The position numbers were made by a program, and so were the translations under genes. This document shows positions 31,883-42,389 of a stretch of 64,000 nucleotides of DNA, piece after piece (position 1 is the stretch's first letter; the number at the start of each line of letters is the position of its first letter). Origin of the DNA: Armigeres subalbatus (lineage: Eukaryota; Arthropoda; Insecta; Diptera; Culicidae); assembly GCF_024139115.2 (NCBI RefSeq), contig NC_085139.1, forward strand, positions 105,811,935 to 105,875,934, read 5' to 3'. Under the pieces are notes generated by a model. The model was not told where the DNA came from. It did not search any database and worked only from the letters and a program-made list of their open reading frames with translations.

Positions 31883-34800
31883 TATTTATTTATTTATTTA
31901 TTCAGACTAAGGCCGAAGTGACCTGTGCGGTATATAAGAGTCTTCTCCATTCGGCTCGGTCCATGGCTACACGTCGCCAACCACGCAGTCTACGGAGGGT
32001 CCGCAAGTCATCTTCCACCTGATCGATCCACCTTGCCCGCTGCGCACCTCGCCTTCTTGTGCCCGTCGGATCGTTGTCGAGAACCATTTTCACCGGGTTG
32101 CTGTCCGACATTCTGGCTACGTGCCCGGCCCACCGCAGTCGTCCGATTTTCGCGGTGTGAACGATGGATGGTTCTCCCAACAGCTGATGCAACTCGTGGT
32201 TCATTCGCCTCCTCCACGTACCGTCCGTCATCTGCACCCCACCACAGATAGTACGCAGCACTTTCCTTTCGAAAACTCCAAGTGCGCGTTGGTCCTCCAC
32301 GAGCATCGTCCAGGTCTCGTGTCCGTAGAGGACGACCGGTCTAATGAGCGTTTTGTAGATTGTCCGTTTGGTACGGCGGCGAACTCTATTCGATCAGAGC
32401 GTCTTGCGGAGTCCAAAGTATATACGATTTCCAGCCACTATGCGTCTCCGAATTTCTCTGCTGGTATCATTTTCGGCAGTCACCAGTGAGCCCAAGTACA
32501 CAAATTCTTCTACCACCTCGATTTCGTCACCACCGATGCAAACTCGCGGTGGGTGGCTCACATTATCTTCTCTTGAACCTCTTCTTATCATGTACTTCGT
32601 CTTCGACGTGTTGATGATTAGTTCGATCCGCTCTTCAGTCTGATGTAGGCTTTCTCCCTCTTCTCAAAGTTACGTGCCATAATATCTATGTCGTCGGCGA
32701 AGCCAAATAGCTGGACGGACTTATTGAAAATTGTACCACTCGTGTTGATCCCTGCTCTTCGTATTACCCTTTCCAAAGCGATGTTGAATAGCAGACACGA
32801 AAGACCATCACCTTGCCGTAACCCTCTGCGGGTTTCGAAGGGACTCGAGAATGCCCCTGAAACTCGAACTACGCACATCACACGATCCATCGTCGCTTTG
32901 ATCAACCGTGTCAGTTTATCCGAAAAACCGTGTTCGTGCATTAGCTGCCATAGCTGGTCCCGATCGATTGTATCATATGCGGCTTTGAAGTCGATGAATA
33001 GATGATGTGTGGGCACGTTGTATTCGCGGCATTTCTGCAGTACTTGGCGAATGGCGAACACCTGGTCCGTGTTGGAGCGTTCGCCCATAAAACCCGCCTG
33101 GTACTGCCCCACGAACTCCCTTGCAGTTGGTGCTAGTCGACGGCATTAAATTTGGGAGAGTACCTTGTAGGCGGCGTTCAGCAATGTGATTGCGCGGTAG
33201 TTGCTACAATCCAGCTTATCGCCCTTTTTGTAGATGGGACACACGACACCTTCCATCCACTCCTGCGGCAAAACTTCCTCCTCCCAAATCTTGGTAATGA
33301 CCCAGTGCAGCGCTCTAGCCAGTGTCTCACCACCGTGTTTAAATAGCTCTCCTGGTAGTTGGTCAACCCCAGGGGCTTTGTTGTTCTTCAGCCGGCCAAT
33401 CTCCTCCTGGATTTCCTGGAGATTCGGAGCCGGTAAGATTAGGTCCTGCGCGCGTTCTCCCAGGTCCATCACCATACCGCCATCTTCGTCTGCCACATCG
33501 CCATTCAGGTGTTCTTCGTAGTGCTGCCACCACCTTTGGATCACCTCACACTCGTTCGTAAGAAGGTTCCCGTTTATGTCCTTACACATATCAGGCTGTG
33601 GCACGTGGCCCTTACGTGAACGGTTCAACTTCTCATAGAACTTTCGTGTGTTATTAGCGCGGTACAGTTGCTCCGTCTCTTCACGGTCTCGATCTTCCTG
33701 CTGGCGCTTTTTCCTCCGGAAAATCGAGTTTTGTCTGTTCCGCACCTGTTTATATCGTGCCTCGTTCGCCCTCGTGCGGTGTTGCAGCAATCTCGCCCAT
33801 GCTGCATTCTTCTCTTCTACTAACTGCTCACACTCGCCGCCATACCAGTCGTTTCTCTGATCCGGGGGCACCGTGCCAAGTGCAGCGGTTGCGGTGCTAC
33901 CAATGGCGGATCGAATATCTCTCCAGCCATCTTCAAGAGACGCTGCGCCTAGCTGCTCTTCCGTTGGGAGTGCCACTTCCAGCTGCTGCGCGTATTCTTG
34001 GGCTAGTCTACCGTCTTGTAGCCGCCCAATGTTAAGCCGCGGCGTCTGACTTCGACGCGTGTTGTACACCGTCGAGAGTTTTGAGCGCAGGCATACTGCA
34101 ACGAGGTAGTGGTCGGATTCAATATTCGCACTGCGGTAAGTGCGGACGTTCGTGATGTCGGAGAAGAATTTACCGTCGATTAGAACGTGGTCGATTTGGT
34201 TTTCCGTTTCTTGGTTAGGTGATCTCCATGTGGCCTTGTGGATATTTTTGCGGGGGAAGAAGGTACTTCGGACTACCATTCCGCGTGAGGCTGCGAAGTT
34301 TATGCATCGTTGGCCGTTGTCATTCGATACGGTGTGCAGACTATCCGGTCCGATGACCGGTCTATACATTTCCTCCCTTCCTACCTGTACGTTCATGTCA
34401 CCGATGAAAATTTTGACGTCCCGCAGTGGGCATCGTATGTCTGCTCCAGCTGTGCGTAGAACGCTTCTTTCTCGTCGTCGGGTCTCCCTTCGTGTGGGCA
34501 GTGCACGTTGATGATGCCATAGTTGAAAAAACGGCCTTTAATCCTCAGCTTGCACGTCCTTGCGTTGATGGTGGTGCCACAGCTTTGGTAGTAGGTAGCC
34601 GCTCGATGTCCGCTTTTCCACACTTTCTGTCCTGTCCAGCAAATCTCCTGCAGCGCCACGACGTCGAAGTTGCGGGGATGTAATTCATCGTAGATCATCC
34701 TGTCGCAACCTGCGAAACCGAGCGACTTGCAATTCCATGTTCCAAGCTTCCAATCGTGATCCTGTATTCCTCGCCTAGGTCTTTGCCGATTATATCGAGT

Positions 34801-35038
34801 CGCATTATCTCTTATATTGTTCGTAATGATTGGTTTTCCGCCTATTATTGGGCCTGCGCAAACCTCCTGTCTCGTCGGAGGACCGTCGTGTCAGGGCTGT
34901 TTCGCGTCCCACCCCACACCAGGACTTGGGCTTGTGCGCTTTGAGCGGCACACGGTCGCTTTGGTGGGGCCTTCTTGCGGATACATGCAGCTTTTTATAG
35001 AGGTTTAACAGGGTCCACTGTCAAATACAAGTCAAACC
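31883..35038 (-). mobile_element. Near full-length RTE-like non-LTR retrotransposon (copy 3)
   Basis: A 3.16-kb element. The 3' end is at the left, with a tail of ATAA repeats on the minus strand. GATACTAAGTA at 31,872-31,882 and GATACTATGTA at 35,039-35,049 form an 11-bp target duplication (10 of 11). Length, single long frame with endonuclease plus reverse transcriptase, and tandem-repeat tail fit the RTE clade, an assignment by recollection of the family. The 5' region (about 34,900-35,038) carries TTTGACAGTGGACCCTG, shared with the modules at 36.95 and 60.5 kb. Confidence 0.85.
31902..34900 (-). pseudogene. RTE-like endonuclease-reverse transcriptase, four lesions
   Basis: Mobilisation protein of copy 3. 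Domains in order: APE endonuclease with GTWNCKSL (near 34,730), LQEICW, IGDMNVQVG and SANIESDHYLV; a basic linker; reverse transcriptase with KNNKAPGVDQLPGELFK, VVCPIYKKGD, AGFMGERSNTDQ, DFKAAYDTIDR, LRQGDGLSCLLFN and GFADDIDIM (near 32,690, catalytic Asp pair intact); then YLGSLVTAEND and GRLRWAGHVARM. Lesions: a frameshift near 34,430; a TAA at 33,146-33,148, where copy 4 has TTTATG at the matching site; a frameshift near 32,640; and a TGA at 32,394-32,396, where copy 4 has CGA. The catalytic residues I can see are otherwise conserved, so decay is modest. Confidence 0.85.
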
Positions 35039-35049
35039 GATACTATGTA

Positions 35050-36250
35050 AAAATCCGTCACTTCACACTTCATCCAGCATTTCTATAACAACAAAATATA
35101 TTTAGAGTTGCATTTATCCATAATCCCTGAAACGCAATGAGAGGACTATGAACACAATGAAGCGGCTTATGTTGGATAACATAGAAAATTGCTAAAATTT
35201 AGTAGAATCAGGAATCAGACGTTCTGTTACTCAAAAGCCGATGTCCAATATTTAGCAAATTTCTTAATGAATTAAATGACTATCCGTCCGTTTTAAGATG
35301 TTGGCTGCTACAGTCAAAAATGCATAATTGTAGTTTAAGTAGTTTCCGCGAGTTATTGTGTTGAAAGTTGCCGGTTGTCATATGAATTTATTCTAATTTA
35401 CTGGATTTACTATTTTAAAGGATTTATTCGGTGAGTTGGTACCTTTCAAATTGGTATATATTAACGTGGTCGGGGGCAGCACAAGCCTTGTACACTTGTA
35501 CAGTTTGAGTCGTTCTTATTTTCCCTCTGCCATCAGAAATACAAACTTACATTTTGGTGCATTCCACGACTAGAGATACCTGATGCCAACGGTTTTCTTA
35601 GCTCAACTTTAAGCAACGCCTTTAAACGGTTATTGCTCATGCTAAATCCCTTAAAGAGCTACACCGTGGACATTATAATAGTGATTAATCCATTCCTATC
35701 TTTGTCGCAAATCTCTAATACTTTGCGTCGCCTGTACCTTTTGAGCAATTGGCTGTTTTATAATCCCTATCGAATATATAAATTAAAACTGTTTACGGTC
35801 CAAATCCGCAATGCAACTATATTATATATATTTTTTCCATATTATATCTAATTTTGTCATAATAACATCATGTGGGATTGGCCTTTTTCATTTTTTTTGT
35901 TTATAACATATGCGCTCTACCAAAAATTAAAATTACCTATCGCCCACTTAGAGCGGTTGATTCTTTATACAAACGATTGATGAAAAACCGATTCTAAAAT
36001 ATCAGATAAGAAAATGCTAAAAATATTGTTCAGTCAACTCTCCACATATCGAAGTTCTGTATCTAGATATCTCTCCATATATCGATGGTTTTCACGGTCC
36101 CTTCAATCAACATAAACTTTTGTTTTCTACATCTCCCTAGCTCGATGTGTTCTATTCAATGCAAATATAATGGTGAGTTACTGGTAGGAGAGTAATTTGT
36201 GCTCTGGAAATCCAGGTAAGTAATCGCGCGATTATCTAAATGTCCGGTTC
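35050..36250. other. No gene recognised
   Basis: AT-rich sequence with short frames only; nothing to support. Confidence 0.45.
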
Positions 36251-36615
36251 TGTTGTGCGGGTGGATAAATTAATAAGAAATTGAAACAATCAGTGCAGGT
36301 TTGTTCGTGTTTTGTAGGACGTAGAACGATCGTAGATCGCGTCCATGTTTTTTCATTAAGCAGAACGATCAGCCGGCATCAAAATTGTGTTTTGCTTTGT
36401 GCGGTAAGCAGAACGATCGGCCGGTCACCGAAATTTTGTTCTGCGTAGTGCGGGTGTGTAACTTAATTAGAAAGTTAAAGTTTATATCGCGTCCAGACAT
36501 ATTTTCTTCGGGAAGCAGAACGATCGGCTGGTCATCAAAACTTTTTCTGCTTTGTGCGGTAAGCAGAACGATCAGCCGGTCACCGAAATTTAGTTCTGCT
36601 TTGTGCGGCCTTAAA
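36251..36615. repeat. Cluster of hairpin repeats with GCAGAAC / GTTCTGC arms
   Basis: About four copies (36,360-36,406, 36,408-36,456, 36,514-36,555, 36,563-36,608) of a 45-50 bp segment that starts GCAGAACGATC and ends TTCTGCTTTGTGCGG or close. In the better copies GCAGAAC can pair with GTTCTGC. A longer block starting GTGCGGGTG with TTAAT-AGAAA recurs about 195 bp apart, so the cluster has two levels of repetition. No coding sequence. Confidence 0.65.
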
Positions 36616-36918
36616 TTAAATTATAAGTTTTGTTTTCATCGATCAAACTAGACGCCATACACGGCATACCATTTACCAAAACGAATCATGCCACACTCCC
36701 TACCCCATATATCCAACATCCCAGTCGGCTTCAATCAAAGCGAGAATCATGTCAACATTCTCCTACCTATTCCTCAATTGATCTGCATTCGGACACGGCC
36801 GGCGCTAATATTGCTTATTTTTGGGTCACCAGTTCTTATACATTGAGGATGATCTGTTGGTTCTCTGTGTAATTACAGCTGACCTGACAATAACGGAGTA
36901 GCAACCGTGGGCGGTCAA
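36616..36918. other. No gene recognised
   Basis: Short stretch before the hexamer repeat; nothing supported. Confidence 0.35.
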
Positions 36919-36945
36919 TCATGCTCATGCTCATGCTCATGCTCA
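36919..36945. repeat. Hexamer repeat (CATGCT)n
   Basis: Four and a half copies of CATGCT. On the minus strand it lies exactly at the 3' end of the retrotransposon fragment that follows, like a tandem tail. Confidence 0.85.
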
Positions 36946-37275
36946 GGTTTAACAGGGTCCACTGTCAAACCCCACCACATCCTAGGCAAGCCCCACAACT
37001 CGCAGATGGCCTGGGGAGGGATCGTCAAGCCCTTGGACATAGTCCCTGCTGCCCCCGTTCAAATCTCCTATGATGATTTTGACGTCGTGGCTTGGGCACC
37101 TGTCGTACTCACGTTCCAGCTGCGGGTAGAATGGGTCCTTATTATCATCAGTGCTTCCGGAGTGTGGGCTATGGACGTTGATTATGCTGAAGTTGAAGAA
37201 CCGGCCTTTGATCCTCAACCTGCACATTTTCTTTCATTGATCGGCCACCACCCGATCACGCGCCTTTGCATATTG
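36946..37275 (-). pseudogene. RTE-like endonuclease fragment joined to a 5' module
   Basis: The minus strand encodes CRLRIKGRFFNFSIINVHSP and later VKIIIGDLNGG, the central part of an APE-type endonuclease closely resembling copy 3's LRIKGRFFNYGIINVH. After GDLN it switches to SRDYVQGLDDP and HLRVVGLA and then to TTTGACAGTGGACCCTGTT. In copy 4 these last sequences occur upstream of the endonuclease instead, so the order is reversed here. The fragment may be a chimeric or head-to-tail remnant. Only about 80 codons are open. Confidence 0.6.
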
Positions 37276-37289
37276 CCCATCACTATGAA

Positions 37290-37880
37290 AGCTGTTGCCA
37301 GCTCGTGGAATGTATGGGAAAAAATTGACCATCGAATTTCAAAAACGGGTAGTGCTCAAAAGTTTCATCTCCTTGAAAAAAGTTCCTATGCAAAATTTCA
37401 GCTCAATCGGACTTCGTTAAGTGTTTGACCAAAGCAGTCAAAGTTTGACTATTTTGAAACAAAAAAAAACCCCCAGGGGGGGGGGGGGTACTTTGACACT
37501 ACATTTTTTTATTCCAAATGTCTCAAAAGTGAATGAAACGTAAGATCTGGTGTCATCCTGATCTTTTTTGGAGAAAAATTACTTTTGGGACATAGATAAC
37601 CTTTGTGATAATTTGTGGGATAAATTTTGGGAAAAGTCCCAAAAATTTTCTAAATCCTATTGGGAGTCTATTTTATCCAAGAAATTTTTTTTTAGATAAC
37701 ACCAGATCTCGACGTTTAATGCATTTTTGAGACACCTGGCATTAACAAAAATTTGCAATTTCGAAAAAAGTCCCAAAAAGTCAATTTTTTTTCGAGGTAA
37801 CACCAGATTTCGACGTTTCATGCATTTCTAAGACATCTGGTATAAACAAAATCGATTTCGATTTTTTCCTATATGGAAGT
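37290..37880. repeat. Inverted and direct copies of a 45-bp dispersed repeat
   Basis: The word ACACCAGATCTCGACGTTT and its continuation to GAGACACCTGG occur at 37,695-37,739 and 37,795-37,840. An inverted copy lies at 37,514-37,558. Between them are A- and T-runs and C5-A-G13 at 37,470-37,488. This arrangement suggests parts of one or more decayed inverted-repeat elements. Confidence 0.6.
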
Positions 37881-37892
37881 CCATTTCCAGTT

Positions 37893-38025
37893 CTAGCAAT
37901 TACTAGAAAATGAGAAATATAGAGAAAGATGCAAAGTAGGAGAATGGAACGAGCCTGGGATTGAACCCACGGCAGAAGCAGTATTCATATGACTACCAAG
38001 CCCGTCTATTTTGAGGGCCCATAAT
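37893..38025 (-). mobile_element. Possible tRNA-derived SINE fragment
   Basis: On the minus strand GGTTCAATCCC (37,957-37,967) fits the RNA polymerase III B box. It is preceded at roughly the right distance by GGGCTTGGTAGTCA, a poor A box. There is no full cloverleaf and no clear tail. Rated as a possibility only. Confidence 0.3.
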
Positions 38026-38039
38026 GACAATAGACTTCT

Positions 38040-39622
38040 AAATGGTGTCAGGCCATTAGGCCGAAGGTCATTAGGCCGAATTAACAAAAAGAAGCATAAA
38101 GTGAAAGATAAGAAGTTCTTTCTTCCCTTCTTGCATCTACCTTCTTCTATCTTCTTTCTTCGTTCTTCTTTCCTCCTTCTTCCTTTTTCCTTCTTCTTAT
38201 TCCTTCTCCCTTCTTCCTTCTTCCTTCTTCTTTCTTCCTTCTTCCTTCTTCGTTCTTATTTCCTCCTTCTTCCTTTTTCCTTCTTCATATTCCTTCTCCC
38301 TTCTTCCTTCTTCTTTCTTCTATCTTCCTTCTTCCTTCTTCCTTCTTCCTTGTTCCTTCTGCCTTCTTCCTTCTTCCTTCTTCTTTCTTCCTTCTTCCTT
38401 CTTTCTTCTTCCTTCTTCCTTCTTCCTTCTTCCTTCATCCTTCTTCCTGCTTCCTTCTTCCTTCTTCCTTCTCACTTCCTCCTTCTTTTTTCTTTCTTCT
38501 TCCTTCTTCCTTCTTTCTTCTTCCTTCTTCCTTTTTTCTTTTTCCTTATTTCATCTTCCTTCTTCCTTCTCCATTCTTCCTTCTTATTTCTCCCTTCTTC
38601 CTTATTCCTTCTTCTTTCTTCCTTCTTTCTTCTTCTTTGTTCCTTCTTTCTTCCTTCTCCCTTCTTCTTTACTCCTTCTTTCTTCTTCCTTTGTTCTTCT
38701 TTCTTCTTTTCTTCTTCCTTCTTTCTTCTTCCTTCGTCCTTATTCCTTATTCCTTTTTCCTTCTTCGTTCTTCCTTCTTATTTCTTTTTTCTTCCTTGTT
38801 TTCTTCTTCCTTCTTCCTACTTCTTTCTTCCTTCTTCCTTCTTCTTTCTTCCTTCTTCCTTCTTCTTTCTTCCTTCTTCTTTCTTCTTTATTCCTTCTTT
38901 CTTCTTCCTTTGTTCTTCTTTCTTCTTTTCTTCTTCCTTTTTCCTTCTTATTTCTTTCTTCTTCCTTCTTTTCTTCTTCCTTCTTTCTTCTTTCTTCTTT
39001 CTTCTTCCTTCTTTCTTCTTTCTTCTTCTTTCTTCTGTTTTCTTCCATCTTTCTCCCGTTTTCCTTCTTCCTTCTTTATTCTTCCTTCTCTCTTCTCCCT
39101 TCTTCCTTCTTCCATATTCCTTATTCCTTCTTCTTTCTTCCTTCTTATTTCTTTCTTCTTCCTTCTTTTCTTCTTCCTTCTTCTTTCTTCTGTTTTCTTC
39201 CATCTTTCTCTCGTCTTCCTTCTTCCTTCTTCATTCTTCCTTCTCTCTTCTCCCTTCTTACTTCTCCCTTCTTCCTTCTTCCTTTTTCCTTATTCCTTCT
39301 TCTTTCTTCCTTCTTATTTATTTTTTCTTCCTTGTTTTCTTCTTCCTTCTTCCTACTTCTTTCTTCCTTCTTCTTTCTTCCTTCTTCCTTCTTCTTTCTT
39401 CCTTCTTACTTCTTCCTTCTTACTTCTTCCTCCTTTTTCCTTTTTACTTCTTTCTTCTTACTTCTCCTCTCTTTTTCTTTTTTCTTCTTCCGTTCTACTT
39501 CTTTATCACTTCGCACTAGTCACTTCTCACTCCCCAGTGCTCATTCAGCCTAATGGCCATTCGGCCTAATGACCATTCGGCCTAATGACCTTCGGCCAAA
39601 CGGCATTCGGCCTAATGACCCA
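38040..39622. mobile_element. Foldback element with GTCATTAGGCCGAAT arms
   Basis: The left arm contains GTCATTAGGCCGAAT (38,067-38,081) after a GGCCATTAGGCCGAAG copy. The right arm contains its reverse complement three times (39,559-39,573, 39,575-39,589, 39,605-39,619). Between them lies a pyrimidine tract. No transposase. The arms can fold the whole 1.6 kb back on itself. Confidence 0.65.
38115..39500. repeat. 1.4-kb polypyrimidine/polypurine microsatellite (TTCCTTC/TTCTTTC)
   Basis: Almost every base on the plus strand is C or T, in CTTC, CTTT and CCTT words with occasional A or G. Such tracts can form triplex DNA. Open frames of 310-500 codons (Phe/Leu/Ser on plus, Lys/Glu/Arg on minus) merely reflect the composition. 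Confidence 0.95.
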
Positions 39623-40110
39623 GCATCCATCTAAATAATATAAAAAATGATTTAACTGTGGCAATAAAATAACAAAAATGACTTGATAATATTACGATGT
39701 TAGTTAGCATTAGACCTCTCAGACTATTTATGAACTTAATTCCCCCCGATTGAGTTGCAACAGCGTCTTTTTGGACGACATGTTCCGTGTACGGCTGGCA
39801 AATTGCTTCGAAAGGAATTATGCAACGGTATCTTCAAGGCCTGGTACATAGGTTTCTACTCTCTTCAGAGTCCCGCCAGTAAACCAGTATAAAAATAAAT
39901 AAAATAAAAAATAAATAAAATTAAAAATATACTCTTGCGTATCTTCGATATAATATCAGCCTCTGTAACAGATGTTTATTAAACACATCGTTGAAGCATC
40001 AACCTTCGGTCCTATTTTTTAGAATGATTCATCCCATTATAAAATCAGCTTTGTACTGTATGACATCTCAGCAATCAACAGCATTCGCTTCTCGTATTAC
40101 TTGAAACAAA
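39623..40110. other. No gene recognised
   Basis: AT-rich, with an AAATAAAAT run near 39,890-39,930. Confidence 0.4.
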
Positions 40111-40797
40111 CCAAATCGTGATTCGTTTGCACCGCAGTAGCTCATTCCCAGGTACACATCAGCCACCACTCCAATCGAATTGCAACATTCACGCGCACTA
40201 CACTGCCTTGCCGTCATCGCAACCCCAAGTTCTCAAATTACTGGCTTGGAAACTGGAACCAGAACCGAGTCTAGCCCCATGGCAGTACAATGCCGCAACG
40301 CTGCTGTGGCGCTTCCTGCGAAGACAACGACATCGTCGCACTTCATCTCCCATAACCCAAACCATACGGACGGACGGATTTGCTGGCTGTTGATTTCGTC
40401 CATTTAAATCCAAATATGGCTTATAACGAGCTTCTCCCTCCTGTCCGTTGTCGTCGCCGTCAGTCCACGGCGTTCCACGGGAAATCGAAAGGGCTTCACT
40501 TTTCGATTTCGTAAGTCACGATCCGCCGTGATAGATCAGCATTTGAGCAATTTAGCCGAACCAAGCAGGAATGGTGAAGATTCTTTTGCCATCATCGTCG
40601 CCGTAGTACCTATTTGCGAAATGCCATCCTCCCCGACGACGTCCTCAACGACGACGTTGGTTCATCGTGATTGGTGATTGACTTAAATACGGTCCATCAA
40701 AAGTGGAAAATTTCCATAATTGTTCTCAAAATTGCAATTGAACATAAGGCACAATAAACGGAACCGCTTAAAGGTTAAACGTTTACAATGATTGGTT
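40111..40797. other. GC-richer patch before the assembly gap
   Basis: Balanced composition with CGTCGTCGC- and GACGACGTCC-like words. Frames of 70-90 codons overlap on both strands without motifs. Confidence 0.25.
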
Positions 40798-40819
40798 NNN
40801 NNNNNNNNNNNNNNNNNNN
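40798..40819. other. Assembly gap (22 N)
   Basis: Run of N bases. True length of the missing sequence is unknown. Confidence 0.99.
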
Positions 40820-41660
40820 TTTTGAATTCATTTTATTTCACAATTCCGAAGCGATGAAGGAAAATTCCAACTTTATTGCGCCCTTATTCCCTCCGTGATC
40901 ACATTCGAGAGACGAGCGTGGTTGCGATCCGGTCCCGTTTCTGGAAAAGGTCTGGTTTTCACGCCGTCCAATTTATTCGAAACGATCCGAGAGCCGCGAG
41001 CCCGCGCAGGTGCCACGTAGTTGAGGCTGGAAACCGGAGGATGATTTCTACTTTCGCGTAGCCCCAGTCAGTCAGCCAACCGGCCAGGGACCAGCCACCA
41101 GCAGCATCATGTTTGCTTGCAGAGAGTCAAAACTGTTGCTGCTGCTGTGTGTCGGTTTGACTGGGTGAACCAACAACCACACGTGTGGGGACCCCTGCTG
41201 CTGCTGCGGGTAAGGGGACGAAAGGAACCTGAAGGAGACCGAACTCAGTGGTTCGCTCGAGTTTCGCCGCGTGGTTTTGTCGTCTGTCGCGTCACGACGG
41301 CTGGCTGTCGGCGGAGGTTTTCACTTTCGCTTTTTCAGCCTAATACATCTCATCCATATTGCGCGGTTCCCATATCGGTTCAACTGGTTTCTCATCGTGA
41401 CAATTTGTGCGTGAGTTATGGTAATTTTTCGCGAACCGGTTGGGTGATTGATAAGATTTGACACGATTTTGTTGTTGTTATTTCTTTTGTTACGAATATT
41501 AGTTGGGCATTTTTGCTTCTATCGTTTTGTTTCGCAATATCAGTGGCCCGTCATTGTTGTTATTGTTGCATTCTATTGGTTTTACTCACTCATTTTTATG
41601 GCAAAAATCCGCACAACCGTGCGCCAGCAAAGTAAAAAGTTGATCCCGATAAAAATGACG
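40820..41660. other. Promoter-like or untranslated sequence, unassigned
   Basis: GC-richer, with CCAGTCAGTCAGCCAACCGG near 41,063 (includes TCAGT, the arthropod initiator word) and a CAGCAGCATCATG run. It could be a host 5' region. No protein domain is visible in the frames of up to 114 codons. Confidence 0.2.
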
Positions 41661-42389
41661 TTTGTTAGCTGATTTTCAGCAACTTTGGCATTAATCTAAA
41701 CAAAAGCATGTTTGCTGGGGCACAGCTGTGCGAATCTCGGCAAAAGTTTACTAAATTGCTGTGATCCCGATAAAAAATTAAGTGTGTATGGATGATGCTC
41801 AGAAAATAGTTGTCAAGAGTTCATAGAGGCCGTACACTGATTGAAGGCCAGGGAAGGGGACGTATCATTTTCTCACGCTTTATACAAATAAAATAATGAG
41901 GAAGGGGATTAAAAACCAGACAAATCTTTTACGCAATTAATGAACGGCACCATAGTTTTAATCCCCGGGGTAAAAGTAGCTACATCCTGCAGTATATGAT
42001 TATTTTATTTTGTGTCTTTATTAAGGAGACTTTCAGCCCTAGGTTGGCTCGTCTCCGAACAGTATATGATTGTGAACCATTGTTATTGCTTATCAAAAGT
42101 AGTCATGATCTAACATTTTCGCCTTCAAAAATACCAATGGCACCGACTGAGATTGAGCTCAGGCGTACTGATACCAAACAAACTGTTTTCTAAAACTTTG
42201 AAATATAAAAACCGTTTCTGAACTTTAAAAGTTCATTTTCTTCTCCTTTGGCATTTTATTATTAACTGCAATATTATAAGACCAAGTTATTATTTTTGCA
42301 TTTCTATTACGATGAAACTCTCATGCCCAGAAAAGTCGAGTCAATTTTTTAGTCTTAATCAGAAGAAAAAAAAGTTTCAGAAATTATTA
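41661..42389. other. No gene recognised
   Basis: AT-rich; nothing supported. Confidence 0.4.

Noticed and set aside
38011..39569. Phe/Leu/Ser-rich frames of 310-502 codons resembling membrane proteins
   Set aside because: They arise from the TTC/CTT microsatellite; the apparent hydrophobic segments are just low-complexity composition.
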